64,000 bases of DNA from Lantana camara (lineage: Eukaryota; Streptophyta; Magnoliopsida; Lamiales; Verbenaceae). Both the position numbers and the translations under genes were made by a program. Position 1 is the first letter of the stretch; each line of letters begins with the position of its first letter. Below, piece after piece: positions 20,206-31,284 of this stretch. The notes beneath the pieces are model-generated. The model was not told where the DNA came from. It searched no databases and saw nothing but the letters and a program-made list of their open reading frames with translations. The stretch lies in the NCBI GenBank assembly GCA_037501455.1, contig CM074861.1:36162001-36226000 (forward strand), written 5' to 3'.

Positions 20206-22918
20206 TATATATGACTAACCAAAATTTGAAATAAAATGAAGTGCGAAAAAGGAAAAAAAATATATTATAGAATTTAGTCTCATGAAATAAAATAAATAAA
20301 AAGAAAATTGAAAACAATCTCTTAAGTTATACATACTTAATGTAAATGTATGCAAATGAAAAAAAAAAAAAAAAAGAGAAACATAAAAAAGAAAAAATAA
20401 TAACTAAAAATAATATAAATAATTAAGAAATATATATTAAATATATTAAAGTCCAAAGTAAGAAGGTAAAAAAATATTAGATCAAAACTGAAATTAATTG
20501 GACCAAACACATCCTTACTATACTATATAGTATACATATTGCTCCGTTGAAAATTTAAGAAAAAAGTAGGCAAATAATTTTTTCTTAAAAAATGAATTTT
20601 TTTTTTTATCATATCACGAATATGTACCCATTTAAAAATTATTTTAAGACACAATGAACGTAAAACAAAATCTTGTATGAATCTCGAAGAAATACTTAAA
20701 AATTATGATTTCCATCGACAATTGTATTGATGAATAAGTAATTATATTAACTATACAATAGAGAAATAGTAAAATAAGCCTAATTTATTATTTCTGATAC
20801 AAAACGATATTTTAAATATATTTATTTCTTTTAATGTTAAATAATAAAACTTTCTCAAATAAATATTCCTTGAGCAGGCTAATTAATTTTGAATAATGGG
20901 GTTAACACAAAACCCTCAATTAATTAAAATATTCAAAATTCTAAAAAATTAGAATTTGGTGAAAATTGAGATAATTAGGATATTTATTGAATTTTTTAAT
21001 TAATAATATATTTATAAATAATATAAATTAATAAACTTTTTGATTAGAATTGAAATATTTCAAAAAATAATAAATAAATATTAAATTTCATGAAATTTAT
21101 TTGAATTTTAAATGTTGTCATTAATAACATGAGTTGCATTTGAATTTGAATTAAAACAAATTTTACCATAAATTGATACTTTAATTGATGACAACTTCCA
21201 AAAATCAAGGGATATATAAAATTACTAAATAAATAAATTAATTTAATAACTATCAACCGATGATAATTTTTAATTCGAATTAAAAATCACAAAAAAACCA
21301 CAAAATTCCATTCAGTCAAAATCAATTCAATTAGCGTATTATCAATTTTTCTTATTTATTTATAAATAATTTTCGATTTTTATTTTAAAAGATTAAATCT
21401 TTTAGTCAATATATTAATAATTACTTTTCAAAATTAATGCATCCTAATGAAGTTGATTATCTATTTTTGTTTCTTTACAAACCATGCAACATTTTAAAAT
21501 AAATTTATAAATATTCAAATATTTTAAAATTACAACAAAACTATAATTTAATCAAAGTTAGCATAATTGATGTGTGGATATTGTTTTTACATTAAAAAAG
21601 CGATTTGTAACATAATTTTCGTGAGCGATATGTTACTATTAAAAATATACATAACTAATATATAAATTATTTTTGCAAATTTTGGATATGTATAGAAATC
21701 ACCTCGTCACTGATCGGTACTTGACAAAACTTTAGAAGAAGATATTTCTGTATTAAAACACGGAGAAAAACTATAAATTAACATATAAATAATACCATAA
21801 AATATGTAAGAAAAAAAAATTACCTTCTCACGTAGCGTACTTGAACCACTACTTCAAAAGGATATATTTCTCTATCAAAAAATTAAGAGAAGACCATAAA
21901 ATCAAAACACACATACACACAAATAATATACAAATTATCATTGAACAACTATATAAATATAATTACCTTACCACACACGGTGCTTGAACAAAACTTCAAA
22001 AGAAAGTATTTCTCAAAGAAAAAAAAATAGAAAAAAAAATCTATGAATTAATATACAAATAAACACCTTGAAAAATTAAAGTATAAATAGGTTGTGAATC
22101 ATTATTATTGTAATTTACGATGTAGGGTGTAAGAACAGATCCAATCAAAGAAGAGATTACCTGAGTTATATTCAAAACTTGTGCCAAAACTAACGACGTA
22201 AAAATATTGTGAGTGAATGAATATAATTATAGAGAGACAATAAAAAGTCAATTATATTTAAAACAAAATCACGGATTAATCAATGAGTGCTTAATTTATG
22301 TTAATTATGGGGATTGAGTGCTTAACTTACATTAATTATGTACTCTATATTTTTATCTATTACTTTATACTTGTTTAAATTTTATGTTTTGGAAAGTCAA
22401 ACAACCATATAAATAAAATCACGGATTAATCAATGAGTGCTTAATTTATGTTAATTAAGGGGATTGAATGCTTAATTTACGTTAATTATGTACTCTATAT
22501 TTTTATCTATTACTTTATACTTGTTTAAATTTTAGGTTTTGGAAAGTCAAACATCCGTATAAAAGTAATTGACATAAATAAAATGATATAAATTATATTT
22601 TTCTAAATTTAATGTATTCTATATTTTTATCTATTACTTTATATGTGTTTAAATTTTATATTTGAAAATTCAAATATCCGTACAAAATCAGTTTACATAA
22701 ATAAAATGATATTAATTATAATTTTCTAAATTTAAGAGATTAATATCTTAATTAGTGGGATTTAGTAAATAATTAAAATATTAAATTGTTTGAAAAGTTA
22801 ACCAACCAATCAAATAATTTTTAAAGAACAAAAATCTCAAAAAAACTACAAAATTTTATTTAGTCAAAATTCACACAATTTGTTCAAAAGACACCCTTCC
22901 CATATATTATAGTATAGA
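20206..22918. other. AT-rich right part of the Helitron
   Basis: No gene is visible. It is very AT-rich with poly-A runs and a tandem repeat at 22265-22680. The segment 21275-21335 and the right end 22825-22880 share an AAAAATC(A/T)CAAAAAAACTACAAAATT stretch, so part of the right end is duplicated internally. Confidence 0.5.
22265..22680. repeat. Tandem repeat, about 150-bp unit
   Basis: The unit starting AAAATCACGGATTAATCAATG at 22265 repeats at 22415 with only a few changes. A partial third copy (TATTCTATATTTTTATCTATTACTTTATA) starts near 22612. Each unit holds the AATGAGTGCTTAA and GGAAAGTCAAACA words. Confidence 0.9.
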
Positions 22919-23336
22919 TTTTTTTTAGAATGACGTTGTCTGAAATTGAAACCACAGTTAGTGGGTGGATGCCATCACATCAAGTTACAATATATGTGGG
23001 TAGTTTAAGCCCAATTATATTACGGTTTAGATGTATCATCCCTTCAAATCATTAAGAAAACTTGGATATAAAAGCGTCGGGCTTGTAATTATAACATACC
23101 CATAATACACTTGTCTCCATTCTTTATAAATTTAGCACCGCTTATCATTAATATGTTAGACGATTGTTCTAAACTTGTCGTATAATCAATATATACCTTT
23201 TATAATATATTGATGTGACTTGATTAAATAATATTTGAAAATTTTAAATTTCAGTCATTATTTCAAGTAACGTGATTAAAAGATTATGGTGTTTGACATA
23301 TACATGCTAGAAGTTTCTCAACATTAATTCTTGGAA

Positions 23337-23618
23337 TCATAGAGGCATTGAATTTGGCCAAATGTATAAGTTATCTTCAAAATTGAAACCACTAATGTAT
23401 GGTGTGTGGAGGCCTACACTTGGAAAGGTTAAGCCTTTGAAGATACCAAGTCTTTGTGCACCACTCTTAATGCATATTCTTGTGATGGCCCCATAACCAA
23501 AAGTTTTAATTCTTCTGGTTTGGGACTTTCCTTTTGAGTTTTGAGGGACATACCATATGCTCCTGCCTTGTAGTTTGTCAAGAATTGAGCTAAAAATGGT
23601 CCCCATAACGGAACCCAT
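23337..23618 (-). CDS. Small hypothetical protein (93 aa)
   Basis: I do not recognise this protein. The start is set at MGSVMGTIFSSI (23618) rather than the upstream in-frame ATG at 23744, because a TATA-like ATATAAG lies at about 23696-23702, just downstream of that ATG, and a purine-poor leader follows. The product is basic (GKSQTRRIK, RICIKSGAQR) with an amphipathic N-terminus. Gly2 with small residues at 6 and 7 would permit N-myristoylation (inference). It ends YIWPNSMPL. It lies outside every transposon I could delimit, next to the displaced AKR1 upstream region. It could be a real short gene or a chance ORF. Confidence 0.4.
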   Translation of the reverse strand: MGSVMGTIFSSILDKLQGRSIWYVPQNSKGKSQTRRIKTFGYGAITRICIKSGAQRLGIFKGLTFPSVGLHTPYISGFNFEDNLYIWPNSMPL

Positions 23619-23929
23619 TATTAGGGGGGGGAAAAGAAAGAAAAGAAAAAGATGATGATGGGTTTGATCTTTGAATATGTATAAAATATGATTCTTATAT
23701 AAATATGATTCAATAAAGAATGCGGTTGAATAGAAAAGATTCATTTATTCTAAATAAAATGTTAGAAATTCGAATAATAACTTTAGGTATGGAATATTTT
23801 TATATTTCATGGGGAGAGTTTTACTTGTCGCTCGTCTTGAACTCAACTAAATAGAATATAAAAAATATATTTTTTTTTTTTACGATGAGATTAGTCATTA
23901 TAGTCGAGTTAGGATGCCCTACTCTATAA

Positions 23930-24215
23930 AAAAACAAAAATCTATGCACTACTTTATTGACACAAAAAAAAAAATCAAAAGGATTGCCCTCTCTTTTATA
24001 ATCTAAAGAAATCGTTTAATAGTCAAATAAGTTGAAGAACTGAAAATGGGCTATATTATGTTTTCAAGAAGCAGTAGAGCCCATGAATCATATCTATAGG
24101 GCCCAAAACTACAAAGGTCCAAGTCTTTTTTCTTCCTTTCAAATCCAATACAAATTTGGACCTTGATCCCACCATGACCCGATTCACAACTCAAACGATT
24201 ATAGCTCTACGGATT
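23930..24215. repeat. Displaced upstream region of AKR1 (paralogue of 42535-42815)
   Basis: It matches the sequence directly upstream of AKR2: CACTACTTTA, ATCAAAAGGATTGCCCTCTC, GAAAATGGGCTATAT, ATCTATAGGGCCCAAAA and AATACAAATTTGGAC occur in the same order. In AKR2 this block lies about 65-340 bases before the ATG; here it is about 7 kb from the AKR1 ATG, with the dispersed repeat and the MULE in between. Confidence 0.8.
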
Positions 24216-24313
24216 TAGGGCTTTCAACGGGTCAGATTTGGGTCGGATTAGAATATTTTGGATCCGAATCTAAAGAAAACCCTATAATCGAATTCAAATA
24301 CTAGGATCCAAAT

Positions 24314-24808
24314 CTATGGTGCACGGATACGGATAAGATGATACGAACACGATACGATACAGACACAGTGATACGAATTTTTTAAAAATTTTAGGACACG
24401 ACACGGCTTCAACACAATTGTATTCTATATAAATAAATATATTTTATATATAAATAAAAATATTTTATATAAAAGTAAAATTATTTTATAAGTATAATCT
24501 ATATAAAATAAAATATTTTAAAAAGTTTATATAATTCAAACCTAGAATAAGTTTCATTATTTTAGTTTTTTTCCTAAAAAATTCTAAAAATATTAAAAAA
24601 CGCATAAAAAACTTTATATAATTATAAAATTTGCCCTGTCGTGTCCGAGTCGTGTCGGCCACTTCACCCCGCCGTATCCGACACGTGTCCTATATATATT
24701 TTTTTGAATATTTTTATTTTGGACACGTATCGGAGCTGTGTCCGTATCCGTGTCCATGTCGGACACTGCATAGATACAATTTTAACTGTGTCCGAGCTTT
24801 CCAGATCC
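24314..24808. repeat. GTGTCCGACAC-rich dispersed repeat, copy 2
   Basis: Collinear with 205-690: the GATACGG/GACACG opening, the TTTTTAAAAATTTTAGGA block, the AT-rich middle, CGTGTCGG(A/C)CACTTC and the ending before CCAGATC. The two ORFs here (24631-24856) are translations of the repeat. 24810-25195 is AT-rich spacer with nothing I can name. Confidence 0.75.
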
Positions 24809-25204
24809 AAATTCATTGTTTTCAATCCATGCATAATTGAATTGGATCAGCAATAAAACCTAATTTTTAAAATAATAAATTTAAAATGAAAAATAAATAT
24901 AATTACATAATATTTAATAAATAATTATTATTTAATGAAATTTGATGTTTTTGCTTATATTTATTTAAACTAGGTTAATTTAAACTTATTAATAAAGTAT
25001 AATATACACTTTAGAGTAAATAATTAAAATTTAATTTAATTTTATGTTCTTGTAAATAATTTATTTAATTAAATATAATATATAGAATCAGATATAGATT
25101 ATTAACAAATCGGATTACTTAATTCTATATTCGATCTATTTCTTTGGAAGAAAAAATATTTATAATTGGATATAATTTATGAGATATTTTTATGAACGAA
25201 TATG

Positions 25205-25510
25205 GGGGAATTTCTAAAAATATTATACTTTTTTTCAAGTATTTTAAGATTGTGGTGTTTTTTGGGGATATTGCAAAAATATGGTAATCCGGTTTATGTG
25301 GAGCCGGTTTCATCATGTATTTTTATTTTTCGTACGCTTATTAAAACTGGTTTATGGGAAACCGTATTTACTGTTCATTATAATTTATTTTCAGATTAGT
25401 TCGTGTCTTATTATTAGAAAGGGTAGAAATGTAAATTACCTACCGAATAATGAAACCGTTTTATGTGGAACCAGCTTCATTAAATTTATTTTGAAGGAAT
25501 CTCTGCAAAA
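25205..25510 (+). repeat. Left TIR of the MULE
   Basis: It pairs as an inverted repeat with 30811-31117, from GGGGAATTTCTAAAAATATT at the outer edge to AATCTCTGCAAAA inside. Sub-terminal GGAACCAGCTTCATT and GAAACCG words are shared. From 25511 to 25985 the sequence is AT-rich, with related GAAGCCGGTTCAAG words. Confidence 0.9.
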
Positions 25511-25985
25511 ATTTACATGTATTTTTTTTTTTTTTTCTTATCGTTAGTTAAACCCGGTTCAAGGGAAACTTAGTTTTACATGTAATTTTTTTTTCTTATG
25601 GTTAGTTGAAGCCGGTTCAAGAGAAACATGATTTTATTTTTTATTTTTTCTTCATTTTCTCTCAACTAATTTATTAATTAGACTTGTAGTTTGAATTCAT
25701 CCTACAGAATTCCTTCTAACTTAAAAAGTTAGCTTAGGTCGAGAACAATATAAATATGTAAGCATAGCTTGTACTTCAAACAAATTAACAAATTAAACAT
25801 AATACATTCATATTCCACAAAATTTATCGAACACTTGAATAATTATTATGACAATGTCCTTCCTTATAACTCATCAATATTCAACATCGGCCACCCCGCA
25901 CTTGTCGTGCCCTTGCACGATTTTGGGAACGATGCATTTCCATTGGAAATCTAGTGGTCCTATCTCGCCCTCTTATTCATCTTGA

Positions 25986-28592
25986 TCAGCCTGTCCGCTC
26001 TTCGGTTGTATTAATCAAATTGAGCGTGGCATCGGGCCAATATTCTTCGTCCCAAATAGGTGCGAATCCTCCTTCATATGTGGCCAGATAATGATCAATT
26101 TTGTAATACCAGGCGACGTGATATGACGGCATTATATCAAAGGTCTTTACCGTCTTCATAACATGAGAACAAGGTATGTTGTAACGTTGCCAAAAACCGC
26201 AAGTGCATATTTTTTCTGACAAGCAAACAATGGCTTTCCTCGATCGGCCTCCGGACTCTGGATTTTGCGTAACCACCTCTGTCATCCCAGTTCTGTGATC
26301 ATATTGCCTAATTTGGTGATGACCACAGTTTTCAAGATTTTGTTTGAAGATGTGGTACGCATAATCAGTCCAAGCATGGCTTGTGCTCTTGGTGCTCAAT
26401 CCGTTTTTTTTGGCGTTCTACAAAATATTGAGCGGTACGGTTCAAAGTGGCTTCCACAATAGGTACAATCGATAGACGGTGAACATTTTTTAAAACCCCA
26501 TTGAAACACTCTGACATATTCGTTGTTGTCATTCCACACCGCATTCCTCCATCATGCGAAGCAGTCCACATTGTAGGATCAAGATTATCAAACCACTTTA
26601 TTGCATTCAAATCCGATAGTGCAATTTCCCTCATTTTCCTATTGAAGGTGGACACTTCCAGCGTATCCCCCGCCTGCCAGCACAAATCCTTTAGATGCTG
26701 ATCGGGATGTGCCTTGTAGAAATTCGAGCAAATATGTCGAAAGAAATAACGATGACACCCTTTTGGCTCTTGAAAATCTACAGTAGCTACAGCGGCAGCT
26801 AAAATCGCTTTGTGTCTGTCTGAGATGAGACAGATATGCCTTGTTGGCTGACAAAAATTCTTAGCTAAATGGTGTAGGAAGAATCTCCAGGCAGTTTCTG
26901 TCTCTTCGTCAACAAGTGCAAAAGCCAAAGGCAGGATATTTTGGTTCCCATCCAGGCCTACTGCGATCAAAAGTTTGTGTTTGTATTTAGTGTATAGATG
27001 TGTTCCATCTACACTGATCACGGGTCGCATATGCTGGAATGCATCAATGCACGGCCTGAACGCCCAAAATACATGCTTGACCATGAACGTGTTCGGAATT
27101 GAAGATCTAAAATTTACATTGTGGAGCCATTCGACAACAGTACCTGCATTAAAAAAAAAAAAGTTCATTATGAGTTATTTTCTTCTAGAAATAAATTTGT
27201 ATTATTACCTATATATTTCATACCAGGATTCCATCGTTGTACGGCTCTCATAAATCGTGGCAACTTTTACACTGAAGTCTCCCATGTACCGAATTCAATT
27301 GCTCATGCCTTTTTCAATCCTTGCTATGCCTTAGAGTATGAAATGTTAATAGCATAACTGTTATGGACTTGTGCTTGTACATTGCTCACCTCGTATCCGT
27401 AGTCTGTTCTTACGAAAGGAAGTATCAAACTTGTAACAAAAGATGAGTCCAAATTTGCATGATCGTTTGTGCGTTAATTCGGCAGACAATAGTGGCAGGG
27501 TGATAGTTTTGTGAGCTTCCAGAAGCCTTTATTATGCTTCTCACTGGCTCGAAGCATCCACTGGCAAGTAGTGCTCTTGCACTTGATCTTCCAAATCTTA
27601 GGGGTGCTTTCTTTCACTCTATATTCCCTTTTCACCCACTTGATACAATGATCCTTAACGGCGGCAATTACAAGTGCTTTATCTTTAAACGTCATTCCCA
27701 ATGCCAATTCTCCCTTGCTACGATCATATACCAAACTTCCACGATGAGTTGTTATATCAATAGAATCTGGGGTAACCTCCGGATATATATGCAATAAATA
27801 TGGATGCACATTTCTTATACTCGCACTCGTACCTTCGTTGCTCCGATGAGGATGCTGGTACTCCATTCCGTCAGCATCATTATTATCATCTTGATTATTT
27901 ATGTTAGATAGAGCTTCATGCATCCCACGGATGAATTCAGCACCACCTTCGTCGAAGTTGGGTTCATTATCTGCCAGTGGGGAATCGTCATCATCGTCTA
28001 TTTCTTCCTGTTCGGAATCTTGTAGTTCTTCATCTCGTAAGGAATCAGCTACTAGATCTGGAAAAATTCTTGTGTTTGTCTCCAGCTCTTCTTCCTCATG
28101 TAAATGAGATTGTCTATAAGATGTAGAGTCGAACATTTGAAAAGTGTGTTGTTGCGGCGTCAAACCAGGTTGGTATGGAACATTCAAATTTAAATTCAAC
28201 GACGTAGAGGCACCACCATATTCGTTGATGCCCATCGAATTGAAACCCTGAGTAATCCCAGCTGCAGCAGGCATATCCTCTTGAGATAACATTGACAAGT
28301 AAGTTCCCATCTCGTTGCCATATTCAGATTGAATGTATAGTGGAACACACTCTAAAACCCTAGCTTGGTTTGTAAAGTACCGCAAATCATTATCATTAGT
28401 TATCGGTACAAGTTTCTCCATTGCTGCGGTTTTGGAAATTAGACAAGATGCAAAAATTTTGAGCTGGTAGAGATCACGATGGAGGTGTAGGTAAGAATAA
28501 ACTTGGTCTATGAGGTCGTTGAATGAGGAAGATCGAGAAAAAATAAGTAACCCTATAGGGTCACGAAACGGTCTCAGGTCTCCATCGCTCAA
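25986..28592 (-). pseudogene. MuDR-type MULE transposase (decayed)
   Basis: Exon 1 (28592 to about 27230) holds the N-terminal region (MSDGDLRPF onward), an acidic linker and the MuDR DNA-binding type domain (GMTFKDKALVIAAVKDHCIK to CHYCLPN). In-frame stops follow at LPN (27474), after SYSKA and after GLKKA. An intron ends at about 27150 (AATGCAG|GTACTG). Exon 2 has the DDE core: Asp in VDGTHLYTKY, Asp in LISDRHKAI and probably Glu in TTNMSECFN. The Cys of the usual C(2)H motif is Phe (HRYFFRHICSN). A frameshift near 26400 leads to the SWIM zinc finger (CTCGFWQRYNIPCSHV, about 26160-26215). The order is that of a full MuDR transposase, but it cannot be translated whole. Confidence 0.88.
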
Positions 28593-29735
28593 CTAATGCC
28601 GTTATCAAGAAACAGTCAACGCCCATATCACCAACACGATACAAACCGTAAAACCCCATGTCGAATAGGAGATCAACTACCCGCGGATGCACTACAACAT
28701 ATCTCTCACTTTCAGCTTTCGCATAGAAACCAGTCTTACCATTACGGGTTTTGAATTTGAAATCAATGCCATCATATGTACCATCAATGACATTTTTGCA
28801 CCTGTGATTATCTTGTGCATACAAAACACTCTTGTCGTCCGTGGCGGAGCCACTCTAGGCCAAGTGGGGGCTCAAGCCCCCCCCCCCCCTCCTCCGCCCC
28901 CACCTCCACCCCTACCCCCACTAATTCCTCTAAAGTTAATATTAAATTATATGTACAAAATCTACTAGATATCATATATAATAAATGTTATATATTTTGT
29001 ATATTATATTAGATATGACGCAAGTCTGGCTCGAATACGAAAATAATTAAAAGTGTGCGATTTTTATTATGATGTGCCGAACATTTTAGGAAAGAATCTT
29101 GTATTTTTATGTAAGGAAAAATTAGTATGGTGAATCTTATTATATAAATAATGTATCATATAAAAAATATCACATCATGTGGGTAATTCTTATAAAAACT
29201 TAATCCTACCCAATTAGTGTAACAAAAAATTCTAACTTCCAACACATATTATTTTAATAAAATGTTGTAAGTTTGAATTTTAATTTCAAATGTAATACAC
29301 TTAATAGTTTTTTTTATTCAACTATGTATACGTTAACTTATACTTGTAATTTATCGAAAGGATTAATTACTATACTCGATGGTGATAGTGGATATTTTAA
29401 TCCCCACCAGAAGAGATAGTGGATATTTTAATCCCGAAAAAAATTCTATTTTTTTTTTTAAAAACCGTATTAGTATCTATACATGAAAATTTTAATGTGT
29501 GAAAAAATAGCGGGAGCAAATTGAAAGGATGACGAATCGTCCTAATTAGCTATGATCTATAAGTTTTAGCGTGTCATACAAATTGTAAAAACATTTTATA
29601 TAATTTGAATATTTTAACTAATTTCAAATTATTTTTATTATTTTAATATATTGAGGTCCGAAAATTTTTAGCCCCGGCTATTGGACAATCCTGGATCCGC
29701 CCCTGCCTGTCGTAAGGTCCATAAAGTTCTTCCAT
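28561..29735 (-). pseudogene. Plant mobile domain (PMD-like) fragment inside the MULE
   Basis: The frame starts with ATG at 29735 (MEELYGPYD), is split by the hAT element 28839-29705, and resumes with SVLYAQDNHRCK. It continues through a VVDLLFDMGFYGLYRVGDM segment to LITALVERWRPET and stops at 28561. The pattern PxDxSVL...HR, then GxYxVG, then LITALVERWRPET is characteristic of the N-terminal third of the plant mobile domain (aminotransferase-like, MAIN/MAIL1 family), from memory of the family. The rest of the domain is missing. It has the same orientation as the transposase and ends where that ORF begins. PMD genes are known to travel in MULEs and Tat elements. Confidence 0.75.
28839..29705. 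mobile_element. Non-autonomous hAT element in the MULE
   Basis: The ends are CCGTGGCGGAGCCAC at the left and CTGGATCCGCCCCTG at the right (inverted CAGGGGCGGATCCAG), a hAT-type pair. The flanks are CTTGTCGT (28831-28838) and CCTGTCGT (29706-29713), an 8-bp target duplication with one change. Removing it restores the mobile-domain frame across the site. Inside are a C run at 28879-28889 and AT-rich sequence; no transposase is present. Confidence 0.8.
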
Positions 29736-29814
29736 GATTATCTGTTTAAAAAATAAATAAAAACAAAAAACAAGATAATAATGTTAAAAAACTGAATAAT
29801 TGATTATATTTAAT

Positions 29815-30065
29815 AATTATAATAACTAATATGTAATAATTATATTTACTTACGTATACTAACTATTCTAAGTAAGTAAATATAATTGTTACATATTAGT
29901 TATTATGATTATAATAATTTACTTACGTATACTAACTATACTAAGTAAGTAATAACTATAATTATTACATATTAATTAGTACATATTAGTTATTATAATT
30001 ACATTGTTTGAATTTATTACTTAGTGTAGTTAGTATATACATATTAGTTATTATAATTATTATAA
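29815..30065. repeat. Complex inverted repeats inside the MULE
   Basis: TAATTATATTTACTTACG (about 29838) is followed by its near inverse AAGTAAATATAATTGTTACA, and the motif TACTAACTATACTAAGTAAG recurs near 29930. The pair would form a stem of about 30 bp with a short loop. Flanking 30065-30800 is AT-rich with no ORF. Confidence 0.6.
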
Positions 30066-30810
30066 AACTGAATAAACGTACTTATGATCATTGACCTTAA
30101 CCAACCATTTCTAATTATTATTATTATCAAAAATTATCATTGTGATATGTCAATCTGTACAGATAAAACATGTATTTATTTTATATATAAATATAATTCA
30201 TATATTAATACCACCCTCTAATATTAACAATTTGAATATGATGTCGTTGATTTCTATTCAAAAAATCTAACAATCCTATATGAAGCGTATAAACTATAAA
30301 TGACTCTCGCACAAGTAATGAAAGAAACTAACATAGAGTAGTTTTGCATAATTTTATTATATATCCCGAATTTTATTAAAAAGAATTAGGGTTAATCCCA
30401 TTGCAAGTACATAATATATGTATACTTGGAAAGAATGTGATTTCAAATCCTAGATTTTGTAAATTCAAACAATATACATGTATATATATATTGATTAAAC
30501 TATACAACCAAATCGAATTTTTTTGATTAAATATTCTACGAGACACTAACCTTTTTTATGCTATAAGTCTTGAAAGCTTGCTCTTCAAATTGACTTATCT
30601 GTCTTTCGTTTTCGCGTGACACGTCGTTTTCCCCTTCTTTTTTCTTTGTTTGCCTCAACGCTCAAAGTCTTTCACCCTTCTTCCATATTTCTGCAATGAA
30701 ACCGTCTGAATGAATTTTGGAGCTAAAGTTTTCCACTCCTTATGAAACTGGTTCCATAGAGTGCATCTTTATTAAAATTTAAATTCTGGTCAGAGGCTGA
30801 CCAACACAAC

Positions 30811-31117
30811 TTTTGTAGAGATTCCTTCAAAATAAATTTAATGAAGCTGGTTCCACAGAAAACGGTTTCATTATTCAGTAGGTAATTTATATTTCTACCC
30901 TTTCTAATAATAAGATACAAACTAATCTGAAAATAAATTATAATGAACAGTAAATACGGTTTCCCAGAAACCAATTTTAATAAGCGTAGGAAAAATAAAA
31001 ATATATGATGAAACCGGCTCTACATAAACCGGGTTACAATATTTTTGTAATATCCCCAAAAAGCACCACAATCTTAAAATACTTGAAAAAAAAATATAAT
31101 ATTTTTAGAATTTCCCC
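30811..31117 (-). repeat. Right TIR of the MULE
   Basis: The inverse of 25205-25510. In several copies the words GAAACCG and GGAACCAGCTTCATT are kept on both sides. ORF 30723-30974 is a frame through the TIR and not a gene. Confidence 0.9.
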
Positions 31118-31284
31118 ACGAATATGCTAAAATTTTGATTGCATTTGGATTAAAATCCAACCCTTAGACAGCCCCATATGCGGTTATCTGATAATTGGTG
31201 AAAGCCTATAGGTGATGACTGATGATGTGACCTCACTTCATCATTTTCCTGAATTTTAGCGCTTCACTTTCTGAGTTTTCTGCA

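Larger units (their letters stand above)
4714..22918 (-). mobile_element. Probable Helitron, interrupted by nested retrotransposons
   Basis: Read on the - strand, the right end begins TCTATACTATAATATATGG at 22918, next to a host A. The left end has the imperfect hairpin CCATGCATAGCACGG at about 4740-4726 followed by ATATATACTAG ending at 4714, next to a host T. A 5' TC, a 3' CTRR with a hairpin about 10 bases upstream and insertion between A and T are the known Helitron rules. Subtracting the Tat element (5248-20205) leaves about 3.2 kb of AT-rich sequence with no helicase or Rep ORF, so the element would be non-autonomous. The 3' end is the stronger half of the evidence. Confidence 0.55.
25205..31117 (-). 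mobile_element. Mutator-like element (MULE) with TIRs, transposase and plant mobile domain
   Basis: The 5913-base element starts GGGGAATTTC and ends GAATTTCCCC, flanked by the 9-bp target duplication ACGAATATG (25196-25204 and 31118-31126). TIRs of about 306 bases (25205-25510 and 30811-31117) are highly similar. On the - strand it carries a plant-mobile-domain fragment, then a MuDR-type transposase in at least two exons. A hAT element (28839-29705) sits inside the mobile-domain ORF. The transposase has stops and a frameshift, so the copy is dead. Its right end lies only 158 bases from the AKR1 start codon. Confidence 0.92.

Noticed and set aside
20505..20545. A second Helitron-like terminus (CCTTACTATACTATATAGTATAC)
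   Set aside because: No hairpin plus CTRR partner could be found for it, so I did not make it a separate element.
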